This document shows, piece after piece, positions 23,514-32,789 of a stretch of DNA of 64,000 bases (position 1 is the first letter of the stretch; every line of letters starts with the position of its first letter). The stretch is from NCBI RefSeq assembly GCF_003925875.1, contig NZ_AP019309.1, positions 1 to 64,000 on the forward strand. The letters are read 5' to 3'. Under the pieces are notes generated by a model. That model was given only the letters and a program-made list of their open reading frames with translations. It searched no databases and was not told the DNA's origin. Source of the stretch: Intestinibaculum porci (lineage in GTDB: Bacteria > Bacillota_I > Bacilli_A > Erysipelotrichales > Coprobacillaceae). Both the position numbers and the translations under genes were made by a program.

Positions 23514-24503
23514 ATGAGTTTATCAAAAGAAATTGGCATCGATCTGGGCACTGCCAATATCCTGATCTATTTAAAGGGGACAGGGATCGTTGTCAACGAA
23601 CCTAGTGTTGTCACCATTAATACCGAAACGAATAAACCAGTTGCTGTTGGTGAAGAAGCCCGTGAAATGTTAGGGAAAACCCCTGGTCGTCTAAAGGCGA
23701 TTCGACCCTTGAAAGATGGTGTGATCGCTGACTTTCAGATCACTGAAATATTGATAACTCACTTTATTAATAAATTAAATTTAAAAGGTCTATTCTCACG
23801 ACCAGTCATCCTGATTTGCTGCCCAAGCAATATTACGTCCATTGAAAAAAGTGCCATTCAGGATGTGGCATTACGCTGTGGGGCAAAGCGTGTTTACATT
23901 GAAGAAGAACCTAAAGTGGCAGCCATTGGCGCCGGCTTAGATATTTCTAAACCTTCCGGCAATATGGTTGTCGATATTGGTGGGGGAACCACTGATGTAG
24001 CGGTCTTATCATTAGGAGATATCGTGACCTCGCAGTCATTAAAAATAGCGGGTAACCGGATGGACAGTGAAATCGTCAAATACGTGAAAGATAAATATAA
24101 ACTCCTCATTGGGGATTCAACAGCTGAACATGTAAAGATGCAGATTGGCTGTGCATTTGATGGTGATCCTGATAACAAGGTTGACTGTCGCGGTCGTGAT
24201 ATCGTGACCGGTTTGCCTAAGACAATTCAGATTTCTGAAGCGGAAGTGGAAGAAGCTTTACATGAAGTTTGTGCCGCGATTCTTGCTAGCGCTAAACAGG
24301 TGTTAGAGCAGACACCACCAGAATTATCAGCGGATATCGTTAATAAAGGGGTCTTCTTAACTGGCGGCGGTGCTCTTCTCCATAACTTAGATAAGTTCAT
24401 GGAACAAGGTTTAAAAGTCCCTGTCTTTGTTGCTGATCATCCACTTAACTGCGTCGCTGAAGGCTGCGGTGTCATGTTAGAAAATACCGAATACTTACAG
24501 TAA
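23514..24503 (+). CDS. mbl: MreB/Mbl-type actin-like cell-shape protein
   Basis: This bacterial actin forms membrane filaments that guide elongation synthesis. Its 329 residues carry phosphate motifs (IGIDLGTANILI, VVDIGGGTTDVAVLS) and the adenosine motif (LTGGGALLHNLDKF). The sequence resembles Bacillus Mbl more than MreB in segments such as NKLNLKGLFSRP and ICCPSNITS. mreC and mreD are not adjacent, which also fits an Mbl copy. AGAGGAGG precedes the start. Confidence 0.92.
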   Translation: MSLSKEIGIDLGTANILIYLKGTGIVVNEPSVVTINTETNKPVAVGEEAREMLGKTPGRLKAIRPLKDGVIADFQITEILITHFINKLNLKGLFSRPVILICCPSNITSIEKSAIQDVALRCGAKRVYIEEEPKVAAIGAGLDISKPSGNMVVDIGGGTTDVAVLSLGDIVTSQSLKIAGNRMDSEIVKYVKDKYKLLIGDSTAEHVKMQIGCAFDGDPDNKVDCRGRDIVTGLPKTIQISEAEVEEALHEVCAAILASAKQVLEQTPPELSADIVNKGVFLTGGGALLHNLDKFMEQGLKVPVFVADHPLNCVAEGCGVMLENTEYLQ

Positions 24504-24525
24504 GATCATTCTTACTGTTTTTTTT
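24497..24525 (+). terminator. Intrinsic terminator after mbl
   Basis: ACAGTAAG / CTTACTGT stem plus a run of T, overlapping the stop codon. Confidence 0.85.
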
Positions 24526-24589
24526 CGCAATGAGGAAGACGAAGCTTTTAAAGGATTATTTGTGTTAAGGTAGAGGGAGGAGGAAGATT

Positions 24590-25369
24590 ATGAGTATTCT
24601 ATTTTTTGATATTGATGGCACCATCTTTGATGGCGATCCCCAGGGTATTAGACCCAATGTCATCAAAGCTATTCATGAAATCCAACAAAAGGGACATATT
24701 TGTATGATCTGCAGCGGCCGTCCTTATAGCTTTATTGCAGATAATGTCAAAGCCATTGGCTTTGATGGTTATGTTTTGGCTAATGGGGCTCAGGTTCTTT
24801 ATCATGATCATAATATTGTCACGCATACTTTTGATCAAAAGAAAGTCAAAGCGTTTGCAGCAGACTTTGATGCGCATGATTATGAATATATTATTGCCAC
24901 ATCCAAGCAGGCATATTTGAAAAAATCATATGTCTGGATGGAAGAATTCTACAAGACTTGTAATATTGAAACGGAAAAGTTTATTCGTGATTTTCAGGAA
25001 GAAGATTATCTCAATGATGTGGTGAAAATGGAATTACGATTTAAAAGCCAGAAAGCGATCCCGCATATCACTAAACTTACTGAAGGCTATGATTTTCTCT
25101 ATGAAGATGGCGGCATGGGCTTAGGGGAAATCAGCTGCCAAGGCGTTGATAAGGGAAAAGGTATTTTAGAAACGTTAAAGGCGTTAAATATTCCTTTAAG
25201 TGAGTCTTACTGTTTTGGTGATGGGGCCAATGATCTGGAAATGTTTAAAACGGTTGCTCATCCGATTGCGATGGGCAATGCCATTCCAGCGATCAAAGAC
25301 TTAGCAGAACAGATTTGTGATACGGTCGCCAATGATGGGGTTGCCAGTAAATTAAGAGAGTTATTTTAA
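24590..25369 (+). CDS. Cof-type HAD family phosphatase
   Basis: A 259-residue cytosolic HAD hydrolase of the Cof/IIB type. Motif I is FFDIDGTIFDG (nucleophile Asp), motif II lies in MICSGRP, and motif III/IV in CFGDGANDLEMFKTV. The IIB cap lies between. These enzymes dephosphorylate sugar phosphates or cofactors; the substrate is not predictable. GGGAGGAGGAAG precedes the ATG. Confidence 0.9.
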   Translation: MSILFFDIDGTIFDGDPQGIRPNVIKAIHEIQQKGHICMICSGRPYSFIADNVKAIGFDGYVLANGAQVLYHDHNIVTHTFDQKKVKAFAADFDAHDYEYIIATSKQAYLKKSYVWMEEFYKTCNIETEKFIRDFQEEDYLNDVVKMELRFKSQKAIPHITKLTEGYDFLYEDGGMGLGEISCQGVDKGKGILETLKALNIPLSESYCFGDGANDLEMFKTVAHPIAMGNAIPAIKDLAEQICDTVANDGVASKLRELF

Positions 25370-25401
25370 AAGGTCAGGACGCTTAATCCTGACCTTTCGA
25401 T
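25367..25401. terminator. Bidirectional terminator between convergent genes
   Basis: AAAGGTCAGGA / TCCTGACCTTT, an 11-bp perfect stem between the HAD gene and the padR-like gene, with A/T at both sides. Confidence 0.75.
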
Positions 25402-25910
25402 TCTTCTTGAATATAGTCTAAACATTCATTTAACCAGTTCACATAGAAATCTTCTCGCTCTATAGAGCCTTTGAGAAGGAGATAATAACCTCGCTCTTCA
25501 TGAGAGGGATGACCTGATTTATATTTTTGACGAAGAATAACCTGCAAGAACTTCTGCTTTGCTTCATGCTGGATCTTCTGACTCTGCAAAAGCTCACAGA
25601 TTCTTTCATCATCCATGCGATGACTAAAGTACATTCGTAGTGAGAAGATATCTTTGGCAGTATTATCCAAGGCTTGATCCTTGACGAGCCATTGATCTAG
25701 TTCTGCACTGCCTTTATGAGTAATGTTATAGCCATCTGGATTTTTGGTGATCAGTCCTTCTTTGGTTAAACGATTGATTTCAGGAATGACCTGAATATGC
25801 TTTGTAGACCAGAAACAGCCAATATCCTGTGAGATGGTTTGACCAATTTCTTCTTCATTCATAGGTTTAAGACTTAGAATGCCTAAAACGGCAAATTTTA
25901 GTGTACGCAT
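25383..25910 (-). CDS. PadR family transcriptional regulator
   Basis: A 175-residue winged-helix repressor. The N-terminal PadR domain (MRTLKFAVLGILSLKPM) is followed by a C-terminal dimerising helix bundle (Vir_act_alpha_C-like). I prefer the ATG at 25910 to the in-frame GTG at 25919 because AGAAGGTG then lies about 8 nt upstream. It follows mupG on the same strand and could be cotranscribed; its ligand is unknown. Confidence 0.85.
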   Translation of the reverse strand: MRTLKFAVLGILSLKPMNEEEIGQTISQDIGCFWSTKHIQVIPEINRLTKEGLITKNPDGYNITHKGSAELDQWLVKDQALDNTAKDIFSLRMYFSHRMDDERICELLQSQKIQHEAKQKFLQVILRQKYKSGHPSHEERGYYLLLKGSIEREDFYVNWLNECLDYIQEESKGQD

Positions 25911-25946
25911 TTCTATCACCTTCTAAGCCTTATTCTAACACACTTT

Positions 25947-27044
25947 TTACTGTTCTTTTAAGATTTTGAAATGATAACCTGGATGAATATAGTCTAATAA
26001 GCCAAGTTCTTCTTCTTTGATATGACCAACACAGTTGCGTTCGCCATCATTGGGAATATCACGTAAAGCTATTTCCAATTCCCCGCGGTAGTGGGCTAGG
26101 TTATCATTGACAATAAGGACATCGCCTTTCGAGAAATGATCTTTCTCATAAGGCACATAAGGAATGGACTGATCCTTATAGAGCAGGCGAACCATCGAAC
26201 TTCTTAAGAAGTAGCTAGAAGCATCAAAGCGGGTCCAGTGAGGGGTATAATCATAGACAATTGCTTTTTCAATATCAGTGATCGTCTTCTCTTCATCCAT
26301 CTTTAACGTGACTTGATCGCGTGCAATGGAAGCTAAAGCTTTTAATTCTTCTTCACTCGCAAAGGCATTGCCAATAATGACATCGTCCACTAAACCGGTC
26401 GCAAAATAATAGCGCCCCTGTAAATCAATCGGCAAATTACGCATATCTTCACAGGTTGGCAGACCGCAGAAGACATTCCAAGGGCCATGGGTATCTTTCT
26501 CCTGACTAGAGACAAAGGCAGCCGTATGTAAGTTTAATGACTTCCAGAAGGTATTCATCTGATTAAAGAACTGCCAGTCTAAACCGGAATAACGTTCCGG
26601 AAAGAAGTTATGACAGACAGTCATCTGATTGACATTGGCACCGCCTTTAATAAGGACATCGACACCAGGATTCATGGAGGCATTGAATTCAATCATAATA
26701 TGCTCTGGGTTATGAGTGATAGTGACATCACCATCAAAACCAAAAGATTCATCCAGGCGAATGATATCGACGCCCATTTCTTTAAATGGCGAGAGATCAT
26801 CATAATTAGCTCCTAAATGTTTAAAGACGCGCTGGTTGGTATCAACCGCAACTTTGAAGCCGAGTTCATGAGCTTTGTCCATGAATGCTTTAAAGTCTTT
26901 CATAATCTTTTCTTTGGATTCATCAACGGATAACAGGCAGGTAAAGATACGGGTATAGCCGTAGTGAGCAGCTAATGCCATATAGTGGTAAGTTTCTTCT
27001 AAATTTTCTTTCTCTGGGTAGACAGAAATTCCTAATTCATGCAT
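25947..27044 (-). CDS. mupG: DUF871 family 6-phospho-N-acetylmuramidase (MupG-like)
   Basis: This 365-residue cytosolic protein has an N-terminal TIM barrel and a C-terminal cyclophilin-like domain, the DUF871 architecture. Characterised MupG enzymes cleave MurNAc-6-phosphate-GlcNAc during recycling of peptidoglycan fragments. Family segments include ELGISVYPE near the N-terminus, RLDESFGFDG, and MIEFNASMNPG. GAAAGGAGTC precedes the start. No PTS (MurP) or MurQ gene is adjacent, so the recycling role rests on family membership. Confidence 0.85.
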   Translation of the reverse strand: MHELGISVYPEKENLEETYHYMALAAHYGYTRIFTCLLSVDESKEKIMKDFKAFMDKAHELGFKVAVDTNQRVFKHLGANYDDLSPFKEMGVDIIRLDESFGFDGDVTITHNPEHIMIEFNASMNPGVDVLIKGGANVNQMTVCHNFFPERYSGLDWQFFNQMNTFWKSLNLHTAAFVSSQEKDTHGPWNVFCGLPTCEDMRNLPIDLQGRYYFATGLVDDVIIGNAFASEEELKALASIARDQVTLKMDEEKTITDIEKAIVYDYTPHWTRFDASSYFLRSSMVRLLYKDQSIPYVPYEKDHFSKGDVLIVNDNLAHYRGELEIALRDIPNDGERNCVGHIKEEELGLLDYIHPGYHFKILKEQ

Positions 27045-27167
27045 AAATAGACTCCTTTCGTTTTCGAAAATTATAACATGAGTCTTTATTCTGGTTAGGT
27101 TATTTTCATATTATGTGTTATTTTCGCATTAATTACGTTATAATGACTCCATAAAGGAGAGAATGCC

Positions 27168-28877
27168 ATGAATTTCACTTTCATTCTTTCTTTTGGTGTT
27201 GCTTTTTTAATCTCATTGATTCTTGTCCCCATCGTCGGGAAAGCGACCAAACAGCTAGGCATTATCGCTCATACAAATAAAAGAACGATTCACCATGGAA
27301 TTATTCCAAGAACTGGTGGTTATGCTATTTATGTATCTTTTATTTTAACGGCAGCGTTTTTCCTGAAGACCGATAATCAGATTAACTCCATGCTTATTGG
27401 AGGACTGATTATCTTTCTGACTGGTTTTTATGATGATATTCATGATTTACCGCCCAAGCTTAAACTGCTAGGACAGATTGCGGCTGCCTGTGTCGTCATC
27501 TTTTATGGCGGCATCTCGCTAAAGGATTTTACGATTCCGTATATTCCTACAAACCTGTCTTACGCCATTGCCATTGTCATTACAATCTTATGGATTGTTG
27601 GTATTACCAATGCCATCAATCTGATTGATGGCTTAGATGGTTTATGTGCTGGTATATCGATCATTGTCTTATTAACGATTACGATGTCATCAATCCGTTC
27701 AGGACGCTTTGATATTGCCTCATTATCAATGATTTTAGCAGGCGCCATTGGCGGCTTTCTGGTTTATAACTTTCACCCCGCTAAGATCTTTATGGGGGAC
27801 TGCGGTGCTTTATTTATCGGTTATATGATTTCTGTTATATCCTTACTCGGGTATGGCTATAAGACCTCAACATTCTTTACATTGTCAGCACCCATTGTCG
27901 TTTTAACGGTGCCTATGGCGGATACGATTATTGCCATTGTCCGTCGTAAGGTGAATCATAAACACTTTGATGAAGCCGATCGTGGTCATTTACATCATCA
28001 GCTGATGATTCGTTTAAACCTTGGTCAGACAAAGAGTGTCCTGATTCTTTATGGGGTTACTATTTTATTCTCACTGATCTCATATATGTCTCAGCGTCAT
28101 CCGTTAAGAGCCTTAGGTCTTTTCCTGTTATTCCTGTTTATCTTTGAGTTATTCATTGAAATAACGGATATGATTTCAAGAAAATATAAACCGGTATTAA
28201 CGATTATCAATATCTTTGTGAAGAGTGATAAACTGCCAAAGATCAAGGAGTCAGAGCCATATCGACGTTTTATAAAAAAACATACCAAAAGAATTCTTGC
28301 AATCCTTTGCTTATGCTTAGTAGTTGGCGGGGGAACAAGCTATTACTATTATCAGAAACAGGCCAAAGAGGCGCCTAAACATCCTGAGATTATTTATAAA
28401 CTGAATTCTGATCCAACCAAACTGGAAAAGACAATTTATAAAGACATTACCAAAAATCAAAATAATGTCACCTTAGAGTTAGGCAAGTATATTGCGGCTT
28501 ACTTCGCGGCGGATTACTACACTTTATCCAATAAGGATAAGAATGTCATTGGCGGAACTGATTTCTTCTATAAATCCCGTCTCACAGCATTTAAAAACTA
28601 TGCGAAACAAGAGTATTATAAAAATGCGAATACTTTAATCGCTAATCAGCAAAATGATATTGAAGTGACCTCTTATACGATTGATCAGGCTGACCGTTCA
28701 GACTTTGAATTAAGCGGTCTGGAAGATTATAAGTATTATGATGTTACCTTAACCTTAAAGTTTAATCGTCATAATCCGATTATTAATAGTAATGGGATTA
28801 CGGTCATGATTACCTTAATTAATAAAGATAACCGCATCAGTGTCGTGGCGACCGATACGATGCAGGTAATTGAGTAG
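27168..28877 (+). CDS. TagO/WecA-type phosphoglycosyltransferase with extra C-terminal extracytoplasmic domain
   Basis: The first about 330 residues are a polytopic MraY-family enzyme that moves a sugar-1-phosphate onto undecaprenyl phosphate. The motifs FYDDIHDLP, NAINLIDGLDGL, FMGDCGALFIGY and the His-rich loop DRGHLHHQL are intact. Normal TagO proteins end there. This one (569 residues) continues with a basic cytoplasmic stretch, a further membrane span (about residues 376-396, ILAILCLCLVVGGG), and about 170 residues rich in Lys/Asn/Tyr outside the membrane. I do not recognise that domain. GGAGAGAATG precedes the start, and a terminator follows. Confidence 0.88.
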   Translation: MNFTFILSFGVAFLISLILVPIVGKATKQLGIIAHTNKRTIHHGIIPRTGGYAIYVSFILTAAFFLKTDNQINSMLIGGLIIFLTGFYDDIHDLPPKLKLLGQIAAACVVIFYGGISLKDFTIPYIPTNLSYAIAIVITILWIVGITNAINLIDGLDGLCAGISIIVLLTITMSSIRSGRFDIASLSMILAGAIGGFLVYNFHPAKIFMGDCGALFIGYMISVISLLGYGYKTSTFFTLSAPIVVLTVPMADTIIAIVRRKVNHKHFDEADRGHLHHQLMIRLNLGQTKSVLILYGVTILFSLISYMSQRHPLRALGLFLLFLFIFELFIEITDMISRKYKPVLTIINIFVKSDKLPKIKESEPYRRFIKKHTKRILAILCLCLVVGGGTSYYYYQKQAKEAPKHPEIIYKLNSDPTKLEKTIYKDITKNQNNVTLELGKYIAAYFAADYYTLSNKDKNVIGGTDFFYKSRLTAFKNYAKQEYYKNANTLIANQQNDIEVTSYTIDQADRSDFELSGLEDYKYYDVTLTLKFNRHNPIINSNGITVMITLINKDNRISVVATDTMQVIE

Positions 28878-28902
28878 GAAGTGTTCTTCCTGCTTTTTTG
28901 TA
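28874..28902 (+). terminator. Intrinsic terminator after the TagO-like gene
   Basis: AGGAAG / CTTCCT stem with a short loop and six T, overlapping the stop codon. Confidence 0.75.
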
Positions 28903-28936
28903 TCTTAACATCCCTTTACATTCATTTCACATTTTT

Positions 28937-28947
28937 GGTGGTATAAT
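28937..28947 (+). promoter_or_regulatory. Extended -10 promoter upstream of secG
   Basis: TGG-TATAAT (TATAAT at 28942-28947) is an extended -10. No good -35 is seen at 17 bp. It leaves a leader of about 100 nt before secG. Confidence 0.5.
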
Positions 28948-29052
28948 ATGAGTAGAAGCCCCCTAATAGCGAAATAAGTTGTAATTACCAGGTCATTATG
29001 ATATTATACTAACGCTTGTGTATAAAATATTCTAAAAAAGGAGGCTTGTCAG

Positions 29053-29274
29053 ATGTTAAAAATTTTATTAATAATCGTATCAGTAGCCCTCATTATTGTT
29101 TGCTTATTACAGACAGGTAAGACGGAAGATATCGTAAGTGCCTTAACTGGTCAAAGCTCTAACCTCTTTGCTCAGCAAAAGGAACGTGGCATTGATTTAG
29201 TGCTCACGAGAATTACAATCGGCTTAGGCATCGCATTCTTCGTACTTGCAATACTGATTAGAATGGGTAGTTAA
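29053..29274 (+). CDS. secG: Preprotein translocase subunit SecG
   Basis: A 73-residue protein with two membrane spans, residues about 2-19 and 53-70, joined by the conserved cytoplasmic loop (LLQTGKTEDIVSALTGQSSN). SecG assists the SecYE channel. AAGGAGG lies before the start. The order secG-rnr-smpB-ssrA is standard in Bacillota. A terminator separates it from rnr. Confidence 0.93.
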   Translation: MLKILLIIVSVALIIVCLLQTGKTEDIVSALTGQSSNLFAQQKERGIDLVLTRITIGLGIAFFVLAILIRMGS

Positions 29275-29301
29275 TAGGGCACACAGTGCTCTATTTTTTT
29301 T
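29274..29301 (+). terminator. Intrinsic terminator after secG
   Basis: TAGGGCAC / GTGCTCTA stem with a 3-nt loop, then eight T. Confidence 0.8.
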
Positions 29302-29319
29302 GGAAAGGAAGTGAGAAGT

Positions 29320-31557
29320 ATGCAGGAAGAAGTATTAAAACTATTAGCTGATCGGAAGTATCAGGCCCGTTCCATCAACGAAATCGCCCATGCTTTACAT
29401 CAGGATGAAAACACCGATGATTTTGTGAACTTCGTCAAACTGATGAATGCCATGGAAGATGAGAGTCTGATCATCAGAGATCGCAATAACCGATATTATT
29501 TATTAGATCAGCTGAACTTCTTTAAAGGCGTATTAAGTGTCAACCGTAAAGGTTTCGGTTTTGTGAAAATTGATGAGAAACGTGAATTCTATATCAATGA
29601 AAAGAATATTAAAGATGCGTTTAATGGTGATACAGTTTTAATTCAGAAACTGAATAAACAAAAAGGTGATAAAGAAGAAGCCTTAATCGTCAGAGTCTTA
29701 GAAAGAGGCTCTAATAAATATGTCGGAGAAGTGAAATCCGGCCGTAAAGATTTATATGTCGAAACCGATGATCCACGATTCCATAAGAAGATCTTCGTGG
29801 ATGCCGCCCATGCCCATGGGGCGATGCCAGGACATAAAGTCGTTGTGGAAATCAAAACATACAAGCCTCAGTTAAAAGGGGATATCATTGAAATCTTAGG
29901 CCATAAAAATGATCCTGGAGTCGATATTCTCTCAATTATTAAAGCCCATGACATTACCATTGATTTCCCTGATGAAGTCTATGAATATATCGAAAAGAAT
30001 ATTCCTGATGAAATCGATCCAAATGATTTAAAGAATCGAGTGGATTTAAGAGATACCTTTATTGTGACGATCGATGGTGATGATGCCAAAGACTTAGATG
30101 ATGCCATCTCATTAAGAAAGTTAGATAATGGGCATTATGAATTAGGTGTTCATATCGCTGATGTCTCTTATTATGTCAGAGAAAATACCCCGTTAGATAA
30201 AGAAGCAGTCAAAAGAGGGACTTCGATCTATTTAGTCGATCGCGTCATTCCAATGCTGCCACATAAATTATCCAATGGGATCTGTTCCTTAAATGAAGGC
30301 GTGGATCGTTATACTATTTCATGTATTATGGAATTAGATGAAAAGGGAAAAGTAGTGGATCATAAGATCTTACCAACCGTTATTCATTCTAATCACCGCA
30401 TGACATACAATAATGTCAATCGTATTATTAATGGTGAAGATTTACCAGAATATCGTGATGCTAAAGACTTATTCTTCTTAATGAAAGAAGTTGCCGGCAT
30501 CTTACATGAAAAACGTAAGAAACGCGGGGCTATTGACTTTGATACCAATGAAGCCAAGATCTTAGTTGATGAAAATGGTCATGTTGAAGACATCACTTTA
30601 AGACAGCGCGGTGAATCAGAACACTTCATTGAAGAGTTCATGCTTTGTGCGAACGAAACCGTTGCCGAACATTTTAAATGGATGGACTTACCGTTTATTT
30701 ACCGTGTTCATGAATATCCAAAGGAAAAGAAATTAAGACAGTTTATTTCTATTGCCAGACCATTAGGTTATACCATTCATGGCTCCTTAGATCATGTTAC
30801 ACCACATGAATTAGCACGCGTCGTTGATGAATCGATTGGTCGTCCAGAACATACTGTCATCGCAACATTATTGTTAAGATGTATGCAGAAAGCACGTTAT
30901 GATGCTCAGTGTTTAGGACACTTTGGTTTAGCAGATGAATTCTATACCCACTTTACCTCACCAATTCGTCGTTACCCGGATTTATTAGTCCATCGTTTGA
31001 TTAGAACCTTCCTTTTTGATAAAAAAATGGATCGCATCAAACACTTTGATGAATTAATTCCATACTTAGCGGAGCAGTCATCAATGCGTGAACGTGTAGC
31101 GGTCGATACGGAATATGATGTTGATGATATGAAGAAAGCAGAATACATGGAAGAACATATTGGTGAAACCTTTGAAGGGGTGATCTCTTCAGTTACCAGC
31201 TTTGGCTTCTTTGTAGAACTGCCTAATACCATTGAAGGACTTGTTCATATGAACAACATGGCCGATGATTACTATAACTTCATTGAAGATCAGATGATGT
31301 TAGTTGGTGAAAGAACCGCTAAACAGTATCGTTTAGGTGATAAGGTTAAAGTTACGGTTTTAGATGTTGATAAGATGGAAAAACGTGTTGATTTCAGTGT
31401 CATTTCTACAACGAAAATCAAACGTAAAAAATTAACCACACAGGAAGATCATAGAAGCCATTTCCATAAGAAAAAAATATATGGAAATGAGAAAAAATAT
31501 GGTCATAACAGTAGAGAAAGAAAAAATAAGAAGTATAATAAGAAAAGAAGGAGATAA
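29320..31557 (+). CDS. rnr: Ribonuclease R
   Basis: RNase R is a processive 3'-5' exoribonuclease for structured RNA and for trans-translation quality control. The 745 residues show an N-terminal winged helix, cold-shock domains (GFGFVKID), the RNB catalytic domain (TIDGDDAKDLDDAI, HIADVSYYV) and an S1 domain (GVISSVTSFGFFVEL). A very basic Lys/Arg tail follows. The ATG at 29320 is preferred over the GTG at 29311 because GGAAAGGAAG then lies 8-9 nt upstream. Next are smpB and ssrA. Confidence 0.95.
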   Translation: MQEEVLKLLADRKYQARSINEIAHALHQDENTDDFVNFVKLMNAMEDESLIIRDRNNRYYLLDQLNFFKGVLSVNRKGFGFVKIDEKREFYINEKNIKDAFNGDTVLIQKLNKQKGDKEEALIVRVLERGSNKYVGEVKSGRKDLYVETDDPRFHKKIFVDAAHAHGAMPGHKVVVEIKTYKPQLKGDIIEILGHKNDPGVDILSIIKAHDITIDFPDEVYEYIEKNIPDEIDPNDLKNRVDLRDTFIVTIDGDDAKDLDDAISLRKLDNGHYELGVHIADVSYYVRENTPLDKEAVKRGTSIYLVDRVIPMLPHKLSNGICSLNEGVDRYTISCIMELDEKGKVVDHKILPTVIHSNHRMTYNNVNRIINGEDLPEYRDAKDLFFLMKEVAGILHEKRKKRGAIDFDTNEAKILVDENGHVEDITLRQRGESEHFIEEFMLCANETVAEHFKWMDLPFIYRVHEYPKEKKLRQFISIARPLGYTIHGSLDHVTPHELARVVDESIGRPEHTVIATLLLRCMQKARYDAQCLGHFGLADEFYTHFTSPIRRYPDLLVHRLIRTFLFDKKMDRIKHFDELIPYLAEQSSMRERVAVDTEYDVDDMKKAEYMEEHIGETFEGVISSVTSFGFFVELPNTIEGLVHMNNMADDYYNFIEDQMMLVGERTAKQYRLGDKVKVTVLDVDKMEKRVDFSVISTTKIKRKKLTTQEDHRSHFHKKKIYGNEKKYGHNSRERKNKKYNKKRRR

Positions 31558-31562
31558 GCGTT

Positions 31563-32009
31563 ATGAACATTGTAGCTCAAAATAAGAAAGCCAGACATGA
31601 TTACTTTATTTTAGAAACCTATGAAGCTGGCATTGAACTCAAAGGAACAGAAATTAAATCTATTCGCCGCGGTTCATGTAACTTAAAGGATTCTTTTATA
31701 AGAATCAAAGATGGTGAAGCTTATATTGAGAACATGTACGTTGCTCCTTACAAAGAGGGAAACATCTTTAATGTGGATCCTCGCAGAATAAGAAAGCTCC
31801 TCCTGCATAAAAAAGAAATTCGTAAATTACAAAAAGAAATTATGCAGGAGGGTTTGACAATTGTCCCTCTTAAGGTATACTTTAATACGTCGAAGGCAAA
31901 ATTAGAAATTGCCCTCGCCAAAGGGAAAAAGAATTATGACAAACGCCAGTCTTTAAAAGAAAAAGACATGAAGCGAGATATCGATAAAGCATTGAAAAAT
32001 GCTTATTAA
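31563..32009 (+). CDS. smpB: SsrA-binding protein SmpB
   Basis: SmpB binds tmRNA and places it in stalled ribosomes. The 148 residues have the OB-fold core (GIELKGTEIKSIRRG, the DSFIRIKDGEAYI region) and a basic C-terminal tail (KREQSLKEKD-like, KRQSLKEKDMKRDIDKAL). The gene is 5 nt behind rnr with a GGAGATAAG ribosome site. The tmRNA gene begins at the next base after the stop codon, so the partners are adjacent. Confidence 0.96.
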   Translation: MNIVAQNKKARHDYFILETYEAGIELKGTEIKSIRRGSCNLKDSFIRIKDGEAYIENMYVAPYKEGNIFNVDPRRIRKLLLHKKEIRKLQKEIMQEGLTIVPLKVYFNTSKAKLEIALAKGKKNYDKRQSLKEKDMKRDIDKALKNAY

Positions 32010-32010
32010 C

Positions 32011-32363
32011 GGGGATGTCTTGGATTCGACAGGGGTCAGTTTGAATTAAGTCGCAGTCGTAGGAGTACGTTAAACTCACCAACAAATATCTGGAAACAGA
32101 ACAAATTACGCTTTCGCTTAGTAGTCGACATAGACTCGCGAATGCAGGCCTTTGAGATCTCATACTCGAAGATCCCTGTACTATAACCTAGTGAGATAAG
32201 GTGCGTGCGTTGTCTCGCGTACGTACTCGAAAATCTTGAGAATCGGTAAGTGAAAGACTGCCTGTGGATCGTAGCTTACTTAAATCTATTCGACAGGATA
32301 AACTGTAGAAGCTTAATATGGGACGGCTTTTGGACAGGGGTTCGATTCCCCTCATCTCCACCA
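32011..32363 (+). ncRNA. ssrA: Transfer-messenger RNA (tmRNA)
   Basis: The 5' GGGGATGTCTTGGATTCGAC and the 3' GGTTCGATTCCCCTCATCTC plus ACCA form the tRNA-like part, with an encoded CCA. By alignment with the Bacillus layout, the resume codon is GGA at 32092-32094. The tag then reads (A)GNRTNYAFA and ends with two TAG codons at 32119-32124. Pseudoknot-forming repeats fill the rest. The tag start is my inference; the YAFA end and tandem stops are seen directly. Confidence 0.95.
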
Positions 32364-32374
32364 TATGCCTATTC

Positions 32375-32401
32375 AATCTCGGATTTTCCGAGATTTTTTT
32401 G
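32375..32401 (+). terminator. Intrinsic terminator after ssrA
   Basis: AATCTCGGA / TCCGAGATT perfect stem with a three-T loop, followed by a T-run. The next 150 bases hold nothing I can name. Confidence 0.9.
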
Positions 32402-32555
32402 TTTATCATAAATATTTGTCTGATTTTTTTCTATCAATAACAAATTTGTTGTATTCTTGGCGAGAATGACACAATTTGACACAAAAATAGTGTGTCATCG
32501 ATGGGAAAAAAGAGGAAGTGTGGATATTTAATCTAACGCTTACGAATATCACAGC

Positions 32556-32789
32556 CTATTCATTATATTGATCTATTTTCATTCTTACCTTCTCGTTAGA
32601 AATATATGTATCATCAATTATTGTCCCGTTTTCAGGAAAAGAACATACATCTTCAATAGTATTATACAAATGATCTACAAACTTAGAAGCTGCTTGGGGA
32701 TTTGATAAATTTATTGCAATAAACGGTGCGATATGGTCTAAATCTGCTTTAGCTTTTCATGTCAACCGATATTGAAAGCTAGATTCCAT
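32556..32789 (-). pseudogene. Decayed ParE/RelE-family toxin
   Basis: On the minus strand an ATG at 32789 overlaps the antitoxin end. It reads ten codons (MESSFQYRLT), then an in-frame TGA at 32757-32759. The same frame continues with a recognisable ParE core (KAKADLDHIAPFIAINL, then SNPQAASKFVDHLYNTIEDV, then CSFPENG) to a TAG at 32556-32558. The usual C-terminal catalytic/beta-strand end is missing. The toxin is therefore broken twice: a nonsense codon early and loss of the end. The overlap with the antitoxin gene is typical of an intact parent module. Confidence 0.75.
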
